Positions 1 to 12,909 are shown, counted from the stretch's first letter. The stretch is DNA of 64,000 nt from Umbilicaria muhlenbergii (GCA_000611775.1 KK106984.1:526364-590363), one strand, 5' to 3'. The notes: generated by a model from the sequence alone, not told the origin. Numbers and translations: made by a program.

Positions 1-1256
1 CTCAATTCATTGGCAGGCCGCAATGGGCCGCCTCTGAAAAGTCGCAACATATCATTCATCATTGTAACCACTGTGCCACCGAGGTGGCAAAGTCTGTGGC
101 GGTAAAGGTCAATATAAACGTCGTCCGAGGCCCGCGGAGAGCGTAACGCGGCCGGCTAGGCAGTCTAAGTCAAATCGGGTGATTTTTTCACTGAAGGCCT
201 GCTCTTTTGACCTCAAGAGACGCTCGGAGGAGGGTTGAAGTCAGTGATACCACTTTTGAAGGTGTGATAGGGTGGCAGAGCAGTCTAGGGCTTTAGGGCT
301 GGGGCTTTAGGGGGGGGAAGGGGGGTTTTTTCTATTCAGCAACACCAAGCTGCAGATGATTGCCACCCCGCTTTGGGGCATGATTAGAATCACTTTGAAC
401 ATCAATCCTGTGCAATTTCAAACCACTGAGACGTGACTAAATAGAACTATTAAAAATCGGGGGACTTGAAGCCTGCCGCACCCCACTTTCTCAGCGGTTT
501 CTCCACGTCTACGTGCACAAATTAAACCATTTGAAAGCGTAAAATGCATAGATCAATTCGACACTGTTCAAGCTACGATTTGCAAATTTCAGGGATTATT
601 TTGGCCCATACGTGGCTCAATAATCGAAAAAACCGCTTCGCGGGGTGTATTTTCAATGGGTTATTCGCTTCGCCTAGTAACCTGAGTTATAACCCGGCTA
701 AATGCCCCCCGAGACAACAGTTCGTAATCTTACATCACCTGGATAATTCGCACGGCTCCGAATTTATTGCTGCCTAGGCCCTCTGGAGTTCTTCAGCGAC
801 ACATGATCGATCACTGCACCTGTGAACGAAGCTATCAGCAAAAGCATCTGGGAACCTGAGCAAAGTTGTGCATCTGTCAATTAGCTAGAAAACGCTGCGG
901 CGGATTCATACGTCCCGGCAATTTAGGAGCGCTTTGGTGATGGCCTTGATATCTATCGTAGTACCACTTCTTAGCTTCCGCCCATGACGACCATGGCATA
1001 GAATCACGCGGCATCACCGCAAAGTCTAGATGATTCAGACGTCCGATGGCAACACAACTGCAAAACGCCAATGCCGAAGAAACTCGCCAACGCCATGGGC
1101 GCCAATCTGCAAATGTAAATTTCCGCCACTGCAGTAAATGACCCACGCCAACGTCGGGTAAACCATAGAGGGGATAACCCAGGATAGCAAGATGGGCCAG
1201 CTACCGCTCAAAGCGCGAACATGTCTATCCAGCCCTCCTGTAACTTTAGACACTGT
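1..1256. other. intergenic, no gene seen
   Basis: No reading frame here has a plausible intron-exon structure or a family I recognise. The stretch holds a G-rich run near 311-326 and a perfect 7-bp dyad TGCCACC-GA-GGTGGCA at 75-90 that contains the sequence GGTGGCAAA (83-91), identical to the yeast proteasome-associated control element. A left-hand neighbour gene outside the window could own it. Confidence 0.5.
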
Positions 1257-1669
1257 TCAAGAGCCTCCAATCTGCTCTTGATGAACTTCCAAAGTATCCC
1301 CATCGGCCATCTCCAGCTAGACGAAAATCGGGTCAGTCTCACTCAACGTAATCCGATCGATACCTGCACAGAGAAAAAATGTGGCTTCTGGAGCGCCTGA
1401 AAAGGCTGAGAAAACCACTGGAAAGGATGACATACCGAATCAGGACTGTCTGTTGGGTTGACGCGCGCACCATCGAAGAGAAAGCGGACGGAACTAGGCT
1501 GCTTGCCTTGACGGTCGCAGAAGGCATCCATGAGCTTTTTGAGGGCTGTCGTGCGCTTTATCTTGAAGAACACCTCGTTGTTGTTGTCGGTGACCTTGAT
1601 GTTGAGGTGCTCAGACTCTTGGGGGTTTTCAGGTTTGCTGGTCCCGGGGCTCTGGTCCTGGTCAGACAT
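1257..1669 (-). CDS. smt3: SUMO (small ubiquitin-like modifier)
   Basis: Ubiquitin-like modifier conjugated to lysines of mainly nuclear proteins. Two exons: 1436-1669 (start ATG at 1669) and 1257-1316, joined across a 119-nt intron with donor GTATGT and acceptor CTAG. The product is 97 residues, typical for fungal SUMO. Residues 1-20 form the usual acidic, flexible tail (MSDQDQSPGTS start). The beta-grasp core follows, including the NIKVTDNNNEVFFKIKRTT stretch and an FLFDGARV segment. Exon 2 supplies EMADGDTLEVHQEQIGG and then a single serine before the stop, so the precursor tail that a Ulp-type protease must remove is one residue. It lies head to head with the Nup84 gene, separated by about 1.9 kb. 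Identification is firm; only the 5' UTR is unknown. Confidence 0.95.
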
Positions 1670-3527
1670 TGCGTCGGTTGTGGGTTTTGAGCTTCTGAGG
1701 TTGAGATGAGTTCAGATAAAGCTGTGCGGGAAGCAGGGAAAGCGTGGACGCTGGTGTTTCTGAGTGATTGCCTCACGTCGCCTTGCGCTTGCTGAATGGT
1801 TTCTGTCAGTACGGCATAGCCAGTAAAATAGGGATCAGACATAGACGGGTACATACTGGGAAGAATGCAGATCTCTCAGTGCGGTGTTTGTCTGCTGAAA
1901 GCTGAAGAAGCAAGGGTTGAAGTGGTGAGGACGAGGGCAAGGTTGAAGACGTCGAATGATGGCAGTTAGGGACAGTGAATGTGCTGCCCCACTAGCGGCT
2001 TAAAGACGGTTCTGGAACTAAGGTACGAGTAGCGAGTTGGCAGCCGTAACGGCAAATTGAAAAGTCACCATCAAAGCCATGCCATTCACCTCATAACCTT
2101 TACAGAATTGAGCAAGCAGACCTGATGCATGGCTAGCAGCTTCTACTATTCTTCTTTTTGTCCTGTGTCGTCAACCCTCTTCTCCCAACTATCAATCCCT
2201 CACTAAGCAGGCCATCACTTCGTACAGAAACGCGAATATCAAAGACATATTGTACCTCTACTGCTGCTGAGTACAGAGTAAAGGTTGCTTGGGAATTCGT
2301 AGGACATTGAAATGGTAACAAGCCATTGGAGTTAACCTTCACACCAACCGCTCTGACAAAGTGTCTAGGGATTGGAGGAGGATCTTGAAACAGACCCTCC
2401 TTGCCATGCGCGCGCAGTCAGTCACCTACTCCTTTGCATCGGCCTTTGTGCTGATACGCGTGTAGTGTGCCATACAAGGTACCAGCTGCAAATTGCCCGA
2501 TGCTCCATATATGTTCTGGTCATTGGGTCGATGTAATCGGCTACTAATGTAGTTTCAGATTGTCTTCAGAAAAACTCCTACAAGGAAGACAAATGCCAGG
2601 ACCAGATTGATGCATTGTACAAGTGCTGTAACACCTTCTATGAAAGGCAAGGGGACGATGCGGATACGGTCAGCTGTCCTAGAGCAAGTCTGTTGAGACT
2701 GAAGATGAAACAGCGAGCTCAGGGTGTTTGAGAGAGCTTTCCAGTATTCTTGGGAGCGTCGTTAGCTGTTTCCGAGCTTCGATTCGAAAGCAGGCTCGGG
2801 AACATCCTTAGGAGCGGAACCGAGAAAGGGCTCGCTAGTCATTGAGAGATTTACCAGGTCTGGCTTGGAGAGGACATTCGGAGGCCGTTGTTGATTGGCA
2901 ACGAGCTAGGGTTTGATTCGCTACATAGTGTAGTCTGCAGATACCAGAACATGTATACAGACATGGCAAATCTCCCAAAGTCAAGGGCCTGAGCAGTACA
3001 TATCTCGGTTCTCTCCTTGTAAACACTAGCAATGTAACAGCTCGCTTTCCTATCAAGACCTTCATCCCCTGTGAAGAGATCAGGACTGGTAGTAGGGAGT
3101 GTCGGGATCACTCTTAGACGATCGTGAGCACGCAAAGAAACCCTCGGGGGGATTTGAACAAACACTGATGGGTACTCCGGTGTGGAGGTCTGTTCCGAGA
3201 CTCTAATGATTGCCTGTAAAGACATTGTTGAGGAAGCAAGAGAATTTCGAAGCCGGGAGATCTTTTCGACGTTGCGGGAAATTAAGCGACGACCATCGCT
3301 CCATCCAATCACGCCTCTTCAGCTCAATCCGGCGCGCTTACTTACCTTGGTCGCGTGGAGCTTCGTGCTCAATGTTGATGAGTTTTAAGAAATCTTGAAC
3401 TTCTACAAGCTTGCAACTAGGATCTTCTTACAGCGTCAACATACCTCTGTCCTAGCATGCTATCTTCTGTTCGATTCTTTTCGTCAGTCGCTCAGCTCTG
3501 AAACGCCGTCAGGCTTCCCCCGGCGTA
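1670..3527. other. intergenic region between SUMO and Nup84
   Basis: About 1.9 kb between divergent genes. A 153-codon open frame exists on the minus strand (2851-3312), but it shows no recognisable family and has no supporting splice pattern. I treat the whole stretch as promoter, UTR or non-coding. Nothing else stands out. Confidence 0.5.
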
Positions 3528-6500
3528 ATGCCAGCCCGGGTAAGTCCTTGCGGCGACACCTGTGAGACGCCAACGAACGTACTGACAGAATTCGATGACA
3601 CAGCGGGTGCAGCAGGAAGAAAGTTGGGACCACCTTCGTGTATGTTGCTTGCAGGGCGAAACTTGTTACTACTTGATTGGCTGATTTGCCTTCATAGCGC
3701 TCAAGGGCTTCTAATCAGGTTGGCAATGGAGAGGGAGACTACACGGACGAAGAAGGGGGACAAGACTCTCAGCAGGGCAGTGATGGTGCGTTCACGAAGA
3801 CTTGGTGTCAACAGTGGGTTCTAATCGCTGGGTTACCAGATGGATTTATTCAAGCACCAGCGCTTCGAACCGTGGGCGACGTCCAGCGAGCTTTGCACCC
3901 CCTCCAGGCGACTGCAGACCGGCTTGGAAAACAAGTCGAGCAATTTGCAGAAACCTTGGACCGCCTGGGCATCAAGAAGCATCACAAAACCCAAATCGAC
4001 TACGAACATGTCCTTCCCCTTGTCCAGCGCTACAAAACAATAGCACATGCCACGGTGGACTCGCTCAAGAAAAGCCACGGGCCTGAATTACAAGAGGAGT
4101 TGAAGAAGAGCTGGGTTCGGAAAATGCGGAACACCGACAGAGCTTCTACCCCAACCATCTCTAGCGGACATGAGGATGTTGATGCGGGACTTAGAAGCTC
4201 AGTTGATGACTTACTACGTTGGCAGGCTGAAGAACAAACGTGGGAGCTGTTTGGCCTTATGCTCCGAGTGGAACATCCTACACTGACGTCTCAAACGCCA
4301 GGCATCGGACAAGATCGGCCGGGCAAGGCTTCTTTGGTACATCGCTATTCTGCAGAACAAGATATATGGACGCAGTTCCTTACAGAAGACGATGTTGCTT
4401 GGGAAAGACATACTGTGGTGGAGTGGTTGAAGAGGAGTGCAGAAAATTCAGGGCAAGATATCGATACAATCGTCGCACAGCTTGAGCCTAGCGCAGAGAG
4501 AGGATCAGGTCTTCGGGCTGACGGATGGCTTGATTCAAAACTAGCAATCAAACAACAAAAGAGATTACGTTCATGGCCGCAGGAACTAGCACCAGACTCT
4601 CCTGGACTTGACCATTCCCTGGTGAATTCGAACAAGACCAAACCTCTGGTAACTCAGCTGGACCCTGATGCAATCACGCGCCAGGGCAGAGACCTTGAGG
4701 ACCCAGACCTATATTTTGAACGGGCAACTTGGTTAGCCTGCTGGGAGATGATACGACGGGGCAAAAGCTGGGGCTCCATTCGCGAGTGGTGCCAACAGCG
4801 CGCCGAGGATTGGAGGGCGGCAATCGTGCGTGGAGATCCTCGGGCTTCTGCCGTCCAGAGCAGGCCACAAGGCGACCAAGTACATTCAGAGGCTGGTTGG
4901 CAGTCAAGAGTACTCTGGCGGAGAATGTGCGCGGTGGCAGCGAGAGAAGGGGGTATCAACGAATACGAGAAGGCCGTCTACGGAGTGCTCAGCGGTGATT
5001 TAGCCAGCGTGGAGAAGGTGTGCCGCGGCTGGGACGACTATCTATTTGCCCATTACAATTCATACCTGTTGCGCCAATTCGATCATTACCTGCAGTTGAA
5101 ATTCCCTCAGAGGCTTCCATCTGCACCACTTCGAAGCCAAGTTGTCTCCGAGGCCGCTACAGATGGAAGGAGGTCGTTCCCTTCAGGTTCAGAGATCATC
5201 GAAAGGATGAAACGTCCCGGATCCATTTCGGAACAACAAGCCAAACAGCCGCTCAAGGCGCTGCAAGGGAGCCTGATTGCTAAGACCTTCAGTGACTTCG
5301 TTTTCAAACAAGGGCTTGGACTTTCGAGATCGGCGAATTCTTCGAAAATGTCCAAAACCATACCGAAGATGGACATCACTGCAGTCGAAGGCAGCAGCAC
5401 AGTTCTGATCCGCATGCAAGACTACGACTTGTTGCGTATATTAACACACATGCTATTCATTTACCAGGATCTAGGCCTGGATGTTGGCATGGGAAACCAT
5501 CAGTGGGCTGTAGAAAACATTGTCGTGGCCTACATGGAATATCTGAGCGAGGCTGGGAAGCAGCAACTACTACCCCTTTACGCTTCCCGGCTCTCCTCGC
5601 AGAGGTCAATCATGTGTCTGGGTAGGCTGGTACCATTCATCACGGATGACAAAGAGAGAAAGATCATGATGCAACTGATGGAAAATTACCAGATAGACAT
5701 CCCCGGTGTCCTGAACATGCAATTGAGATTGATCATAAACGACACCCCAAGTAATAGCGAAAACGGCACGAGATATCCGTCATTGGAGATCATTGACAGT
5801 ACTGGAGTAGACCACATGGGTGGAGCGCATCTTGTGCGCAGTGGGTTTATCGGCAACGACGTCACGGATGATGAGCAGGATCTCATCAATGGGCTTTGCT
5901 GGTACATGCTGCTCGATGGTCATTGGAAACAGACAATGGCCATCGGTGGTACAATTTACAAGCACCTGCTGCGTAAGTCTCCATCAACGAAGTTTGACTG
6001 GTTATTGATCCCATGCTGAATGGATTATCATTTGACAGGTTTGGGCCGTTTAGCAGCTGCACGTAAGCTGTATAAAGAAGTACCATTCTCGCAGCTTTCC
6101 CTTAGGAAGACCAAGTCAATCCTAGGTCGATCTGTCGACATCAGTGCCGAGCTTGAAAACAGCGATGACGAAGCGGACGGTCAAATTAGTATGGGGCGAA
6201 GCACCAGATCGCGTCGGATCCAAAGCCGGCCGCGAAGACGTAGCTCTTCAGTTAGACGTATTCGTCATGAGCGGGAGCTATTGGTCAAGCAGTCAAGCGT
6301 GTTCCGTGACTTGGAATCTTTAATCAAGGCTCTTGATGTCGTGGAGAATTGGAGAGGTATTGTCAATCAGAAGCCGGAGTGAGTACGAGCGAAATCTACA
6401 GGGTGATTTGCTTGGTTAAATTGACTTGTTTCTACTAGCCAATCAAATCCTCGCCGTTACAGAGCATGGAAGCAAGCGCTTACAAATGCTCATGATCAAG

Positions 6501-6949
6501 TCGTCGAAGCAGTTCAGCCCTTGCTCCATGGCTGGCTACAGTACCCTAGGGACGGTATGTAGTGGACTCAGGAACACATTCACGTGGTGACCAGCTAACC
6601 AATATCAACAGATGAAGAAGCAGCTGAGTTTGAATACATCCGCACCGCCTGCCTGCCCGAGCTAGTGCTGGCATACAACAGCATCCTCCATTTCAACGGC
6701 CATGCTCTGACACGGGATATTCTCCTGAAGAGCATGGAACTAGCTGCATTAGTCGCCGCGGAAGATGGGGATCTTGCCGCCCCGTTCATTGAGGCGAGAC
6801 GCATGTTTGAGCTTGTGGACATGTTTGCGATTGTAAGTAAGAGCATTCTGTCCGCCGAAGAAAAGGGGTCCCGGGGAAGCAAGAATAGGAGGAAGTTGGA
6901 GGGGGGGTCCACGGACATGTGGAATGTCAAGGTACCATCTTCAGGGTGA
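3528..6949 (+). CDS. nup84: nuclear pore protein Nup84/Nup107
   Basis: Scaffold nucleoporin of the Y-shaped (Nup84/Nup107-160) subcomplex, acting in nuclear pore assembly and mRNA export. Model of six exons: 3528-3539, 3589-3639, 3698-5972, 6039-6378, 6439-6554, 6612-6949, all GT-AG and phase-consistent, giving 1043 residues, within the range of filamentous fungal Nup84 proteins. The body is almost entirely alpha-helical with no catalytic motif, as expected for the family: a coiled N-terminal part near residues 65-120, then helical solenoid. The C-terminal region has a conserved EAAEFEYIRTACLPEL-like stretch. A basic, serine-rich loop (STRSRRIQSRPRRRSSS) sits in exon 4. The first exon is only 12 nt; an alternative start is the ATG at 3595. 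The 3' end is well supported. Family call is confident; the first two exons less so. Confidence 0.9.
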
Positions 6950-7815
6950 CCGTCGTGGTGTTGAGCAGCGGAGTCTGTGTTCATGCCGACATACAACGGC
7001 GGGCATTGCATGGCTAAGGCATGGAGAATGGAAGTTTGTACATAGACATACCTTATCACAATACCGATCGTGGGGATGGTATCCTACTTAGATAGCTAGG
7101 TAAGAGAATCGGACATAAGTCATGCATAGAGAGAGAACTGCCAGCCCTCAGCTGAGGGGCCTCTCAACCACTCAACAAACAAGACAGACCAGTTAATGTA
7201 GCAATATTAGAAGCCGTGGATATCTTCCACTTACCATTCAAGGACTCAGGTATATCGCTTTCACTGTTGTGATATCAGGAGGGGCCTCAGCTGGAGATTG
7301 CCACTTATAGCGTAGAAATTCGCAACAGCTCACTAGGAGATTTGCCCGGGGGTCTCTCTTTATGCATGACTTATGTCCGATTCTCTTACTTGTCTTACTT
7401 GGCCAAAGTGATTGATCCCCGATGGCAGAGAAAGTGGATAGTCTCAAAGTACACGTTTATAAGCTCACGTCTACGCACCGCATCCGCTTGCTTTGGGCTT
7501 CAGCAGCTAGTGCACCCACTCAAGTCAGGAAGCCCGACCGTCAATTCGTTGGCAGATTTCCTGGCAATCTCACGTATCCAAGCGGAGTGATCACCATCAC
7601 GGCGTCATATATCCTGTGAGTAGTTCGAGCTAAGCAGTCTTCAGAGACCCATGCACAGTCCACGCAGGCCAATCCAGATGTTTGATTCCGCTGTTCACTG
7701 GCGCCGCCCATGGGTATAAACCAACATTCTAGATAATTCTCCAAGTGCCTGGCCTCACATAACGTCAATGATGCACATGATCAATACAAGCCATCGAGCA
7801 TGCCCTTCACCAGTC
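6950..7815. other. intergenic between convergent genes, contains a MITE-like element
   Basis: Lies between the 3' ends of Nup84 (+) and the SCYL2-like gene (-). The central part (7101-7388) is an element with long terminal inverted repeats, described separately. The rest holds no gene I can support. Confidence 0.6.
7101..7388. mobile_element. MITE-like element with 36-bp terminal inverted repeats
   Basis: The left end (7101-7136, beginning TAAGAGAATCGGACATAAGT) and the reverse complement of the right end (7353-7388) agree at 35 of 36 positions. The element is 288 bp and has no coding capacity. Inside each end there is a second mirrored motif, CAGCTGAGG with a GGGGCC/GGCCCC flank (about 7138-7170 and, reversed, 7271-7302). 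I could not define a target-site duplication with certainty. Small size, TIRs and no open frame fit a non-autonomous DNA transposon; the superfamily is unknown. Confidence 0.8.
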
Positions 7816-10786
7816 TCATAATAAACTCTCATACGCATCAAGCCTCTTCTTCTGCGAATTTGTCGTGAGTATTTGAGGGGAAGTCGGCGTCACCGTCCTT
7901 CCTGTACCGCCTGATCCTCCTCCGTAGAGCGCCTGCGTATTGCGCCCTTGGCTCGGCCCGGGTGGTGGTGCTATAGAGAAGCCATTGAGGCTACTTTGCT
8001 GAGCTGGTTGCATGAAATGGAATGAATTGCTTGATGTCAATGGCGGCGGCGGGATGGAGAATGATGGATACGACATAGTAGGTATATTGTTCGTGGTAAG
8101 GGTACTAGGAGCCCATTGCGAAGCTGCGTTAAGAGGTTGCAGAGGCGTCAAAGTACCCTGGCCCCAGCCCATGGTATTGCCAAGGCCATTGGAGGAGGAT
8201 GGTTTTAATGGGGCGAAGCTGCTTAGGCTTTGATCTGGAGTAATGGTTCGCGCGCTCGGGGTTTGTCGCGGAGTCAGAATCCCTGATGGCGTGTTTAATG
8301 GATTATTGGGCGTCGACCAAGCGAAGGTGGGTGTCTCAGCGTGTGCAGATTGTGATCGTTGAGCTTGAGGTCTCAAACTATCGCCCAGCATGTCGGTTCC
8401 AGCTCCTGTCCGTTTCCCAAGGACAAGGCGTTCGAAATCATCCTGACCTATCTCGTAGTTTCCGTTTTGCGACATAGCGGCGCCCATGAGATCCTTAGTA
8501 TGGGAGGCGACAAAGCCATCGGTTGAGTTGGACGATAGCTCTAGGAGTTTCTTCGTCTGCTCCTGTTCAATCTTGGCCGACAACGTCTGAATGAGACCCA
8601 TAAACTCCTTGAACTGTTTTATGTTTAGCAACGGCCCTAAGCTGAAGCTCCACAATATAGGAAGTACTTCTACGGCTAAGAAGTCAGAATCCGCGATTTG
8701 GCCGACCTGCCTGAATACCGCGAGAGCTGCCATCATAACAGCAGGTTCTTTGGTCTTGATAGCTTTCAGTAAAGGGACAATCTTTTCTTGCACAGCGAAC
8801 TTGTCTAATACTGCACTGTTGTTGCGCTTGGCCAAGGGATCTTTTCGAGTGCCATTAAACCCATCCCCCTGATAATCTTGTTCACCGCTTGGAGGACCTC
8901 CACATAGAATTACAAAGGCTTCCAAACCCTTAACCTTTATTCCGAGACTGCTAGTCTTGCTGAAGACGGCTGCCACGACCGGGAAGACCTCATGTTTTAC
9001 GGTTGAGAAGTCTAAGATGTTAAGGATGGTCGGTAGACAGCCTAGAGATTTGTCAACTAAAGAGTGAGTGGAAGACTCCATAGCAAGCTGGATTATCGGA
9101 AGCACGTCTGTATTGCGTCAGTCATCCATTGTCAATACAGTAACAAAGCTCGTACCATCCTTGAATTCTTTTCCTGAACAGTTCTCCGCAATCAGTGCTA
9201 TGTTCTCGAGGATAGCTACCAGTCCAGCTTCCTTCGCCGTGTCCCGCTCGGTCGAGTTAGCCTTCCCACCGGTGTTGAGGAAGACATCACGAAGTCGAGG
9301 GATCACTTTCTCCGTAAAGGTGCGCTTCCCCGATGGAAGCATGCTCATTATTTTGAATGTGTTCTGCAAGATCAGTGACAGTAATTCCCGATCTTTAGTC
9401 TCCTCGAGAAGAGCAGGTAAGACTTTCTTCTCTAGCACCGACTTTGGGAATTGTGATATAATTCGAGGTAGGCCCCGCAGGAATTGTAACTTTTCCTGTG
9501 GTGTTTTTGCTGGCAGGGAATCTAAGAAGCGGATTGTCGACACCAATATGTTGTCAAAGAATCTTGACTGCTGAAATTCTCGTGCGTTCATGCGCTGAGC
9601 TGATCTCCTTGTAATAAGACGAGGCAGTACAGCGGATACAAGTTCCTCTGGTAGGGGACGTGAGCATAGGAAATTGTTGCTCGCAGATGGGGTAGATGAG
9701 GAAGAGGTGAAAAGTTTCTTGTATGTAGATTGATTCGAGTGAGTCTGCAAAGGAGAGGTATGCGGAGAGTTATATAAGGCCAAAATCACAATGCCTAGAG
9801 AAAACATATCCGCAGCTAATGAGACGTTACTGTCGAGCACGAAGTCGGGTGAAGTGTAGTATAGATTTAGTTGGACGGCCTTTGGCAGACGTGGATCATG
9901 GTAGAGAACTTCCGAAAGAGATATAGGGGGCGTAGTACTCTGAGAGTTTGTATTGTCGGGAGGACCTGAGAATCCCAGACCTGATAACTTCCAGTCGCCC
10001 TGCAAAGATACGTGTTAGCTCACCTTGACTTATACAATCTAAGAATCTGTAGAAGTACGGAGATAGCAACAGAATGGACGTGGCGTTAAGGCGTCCAATT
10101 TAAGAGGGGCAAAGACAGCTCGTCCACCACCTAATGGCGGTGGATTTATTGACCGCTCCTGACAAGATGGCAAAAACACGTACTTTGGTATTGATGTACA
10201 ATGCATCTGGTGTCAGATTGCCATGCACCAATCCTGCTGACTCGTGGAGGAACTCGAGACCCTTCGCAACTTGAAGTAAGCCTTTTTGTATCTCCAGCTC
10301 ATCAATTTCCCATTCTCTTCTTTGTTTGCGGCCCTCGGCATCCTCAGTCACATATCGGCTAGGCCTTCCGCCAATACCTCCAGCCTTTTCCTGATCATCC
10401 TTCTCCTGCAGCAATCCAGCCAATGATGCTGTTACAGGCTCAGTCGCAAACATCAGGCCGCCATTGCGTGTGTCTTCCACAGGTTCTGCAAGCTCCAAGA
10501 TGCTTGGATGCCGTAACCTTGCTAGGGAGCTGGCTTCCTTCTTCAGTCTCTCGATGACCTCATCGTGTAGCTTTTTCAAAGATGCTCCTCCGGATCGCGA
10601 ACCGAGCCCGCCAGACTGGGGGTCTAGAGATTTCCGTTCAAAAATAAATATCGACACCGCCTTGCCGGTGGTCTTCTTTTTCCCATCGTAGACCCTCCAG
10701 GCTCCAGCTACAGACGTTGGAGTGGCTGCTATAGTATAGTTCGCAGATATGTTCGACGTGAACGACTTCAGCGCAGAGGCGAACAT
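7816..10786 (-). CDS. SCY1-like (SCYL2-type) pseudokinase
   Basis: Three exons, 10184-10786, 9156-9999 and 7816-9107, phase-consistent GT-AG, 912 residues. The N-terminal third is a protein-kinase fold that looks catalytically dead: where kinases have HRD it reads VHGNLTP, and where they have DFG it reads SGLGFSG. This matches the SCY1-like family, whose members act as adaptors in clathrin and endosome-Golgi traffic rather than as kinases. The middle third is helical repeat (HEAT-like), with LPIIQLAMESS- and ILNILDF-type helices. The C-terminal 200 residues are Ser/Pro/Asn-rich and presumably disordered, and end in the family's DAYESLL tail. The 3' end is convergent with Nup84; the 5' end is head to head with the aminotransferase gene about 470 bp away. 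Identification is strong; the specific partner is inference. Confidence 0.92.
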
Positions 10787-11258
10787 CTTTGACCCTATGC
10801 AAACCCGACTAAAGGTTCGTAATAGCTACTTATGGTTCGACATGCTCTAGCAAGTTCTCGAGCTGACGTACGACATCCCACCGACAGATTGGATAGTCAA
10901 GTTGATTCAAGTAATTCGAAATTTCTCCAGGTCTCCATTGACGCTAGTGGGTGTCTTCACGGGGCTTCTTGAGCCACCAGCTAAGCAATGATGGGTGACA
11001 TTGAGCAGGAACGTCAAGAGGCAGCTGTCGAGAGAAGGGATGTACGAGGACGAAAGACGTGGAAGGGTCCAAGCTGATCCCTTTGGGACTAGCTCGGTTT
11101 GGTTCCGTGATCGGGCCCTCACTGTCAGAAAGCACCGACAGCGTCGCGAGTGGCTACGAGTAGATAGACAAATACCGCCTGGGTCAGACCTCATGCCACA
11201 GTGAGCCTCGCAGACTGCTGTCACAGCTCAACCGGTCTTCCCACAATCGCCAATCGTC
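10787..11258. promoter_or_regulatory. divergent promoter region, SCYL2-like / aminotransferase
   Basis: 472 bp between two start codons pointing away from each other, so both core promoters and 5' UTRs must lie here. I see no clear TATA box or repeated operator. The assignment rests on position only. Confidence 0.55.
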
Positions 11259-12632
11259 ATGTTTCGCCAGACACTCTTCAAGAGAGCTGCTTCGCTATTC
11301 TCCGAAGCACGAGCGGAGCTACCTTCTGCATGCACAGCACCTTCGCGATGTCGAAGGCTGTACAGTATACAAGCCCAGGAGGACTCGATTGCGAGGTTGC
11401 CAGGCATTGACCCTTCAAAGCTATCCATCACGAAGTCCACTACACCCAAGGAGCTCGTACCCCCGCAAGAACTAGTGTTCGGGCGGACGTTCACTGGTAA
11501 CCACACCGCCAGTCTTTAAGTGGTTTTGACGCTGATACTGATGACCCTCACAGATCACATGCTCTCAATAGAGTGGACGGCATCACAAGGCTGGCTTCCG
11601 CCTCGGATAACGCCCTATCAAAATCTAAGTCTCGACCCGGCAACCTGCGTCTTTCATTACGCCTTCGAATGCTTTGAAGGCATGAAAGCCTATAAGAATA
11701 ACCAGGGCCAAATCCGACTGTTCCGGCCGGACAAGAATATGGCACGCTTTAACAAGTCGTCTGTCCGTATAGCACTACCTACCTTTGAACCTCAATCCTT
11801 GATTGACCTTATTTCACAATTTGTTTCTATGGAGGCGCGCTTCATTCCAGAGTAAGCAAGCAACCAACCCCCCGGTAGATCCCATTAACTTCAGAAATAA
11901 CTCATTTAAATTCCTACTAGTACACGAGGTTATTCTCTCTACCTCCGTCCGACCATGATCGGCACGCAGCGCACCCTTGGCGTTGGCCCACCCGGATCTG
12001 CGCTCCTCTACGTAATCGCCTCCCCTGTCGGCCCCTACTACCCTACCGGCTTCAAGGCCGTCTCACTTGAAGCAACCGACTACGCGGTCCGCGCCTGGCC
12101 CGGCGGAGTTGGCGACAAGAAGCTTGGTGCCAACTACGCCCCTTGTATCGTCCCACAACTAGAGGCGGCCAAGCGAGGCTTCCACCAAAATCTTTGGCTG
12201 TTCGGGAAGGAGGAATATGTAACAGAAGTGGGGACGATGAACTTTTTCGTCGCGCTCAAGGACAAGGAAACGGGAAAGAAGGAGCTCCTGACGGCGCCGC
12301 TAGATGGGACAATATTGGAGGGTGTCACACGGGACTCAATACTAGAGCTTGCCAGGGAGCGGCTGGTGTCAGAGGGGTGGATGGTTTCGGAGAAGAAGTT
12401 CACGATGCAGGATCTGGCTTCTGCGGCAGATGAGGGAAGGCTGATCGAGGCTTTTGGGGCGGGCACAGCGGCGGTGGTCAGCCCGGTGCGGAAAATCAGC
12501 TGGAAGGGTCGCCTGGTGGAGTGTGGGTTGAGGGAGGACCAGGAGGCGGGTGAGATTGCGGGGAGGATGAAGGCGTGGATCGAGGGGATCCAGTATGGGG
12601 ATGAGGAACATAAATGGAGTTATAAGATATAA
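11259..12632 (+). CDS. branched-chain amino acid aminotransferase
   Basis: PLP-dependent class IV (fold type IV) aminotransferase interconverting Leu/Ile/Val and their 2-oxo acids. Exons 11259-11496, 11554-11851 and 11921-12632 (GT-AG, phase 1 then 2) give 415 residues. The first 40 or so residues are Arg/Ala/Ser-rich without acids ([18 protein letters not shown] start), typical of a mitochondrial presequence, so this is probably the matrix form. Family signatures visible: [16 protein letters not shown] near the substrate site, [10 protein letters not shown], and [13 protein letters not shown], whose second lysine is the expected Schiff-base residue. The final exon ends in SYKI and is intact. 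Close to family length with no lesion. Confidence 0.95.
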
Positions 12633-12909
12633 TGGATTTTCAGGGCAGAGATGAGATGATCTTAGTGCCGTCGCAACGGACAAGTGAATATAATGAGCAG
12701 GCTGACCGCGACCTTTACCTGGACGGGGAGCGCTATCCCGGCAACAATACAAGCACGAGCTGGTATGGCCCGCGGCAGCAGAACTCCTCCAATTGAATTT
12801 TACAAGCAGGTACGTGGAGTTATGCAAAAGTCTTGATTACTCCCTCCTCTCACGCCTAGACTTATAAATGCGCCTCCAGGGAATCCACAACGTAAGCCGA
12901 ATGTGAAAC

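Noticed and set aside
2851-3312. 153-codon minus-strand frame
   Set aside because: No family resemblance, ordinary chance length for this GC content, no splice pattern; lies in a promoter interval.
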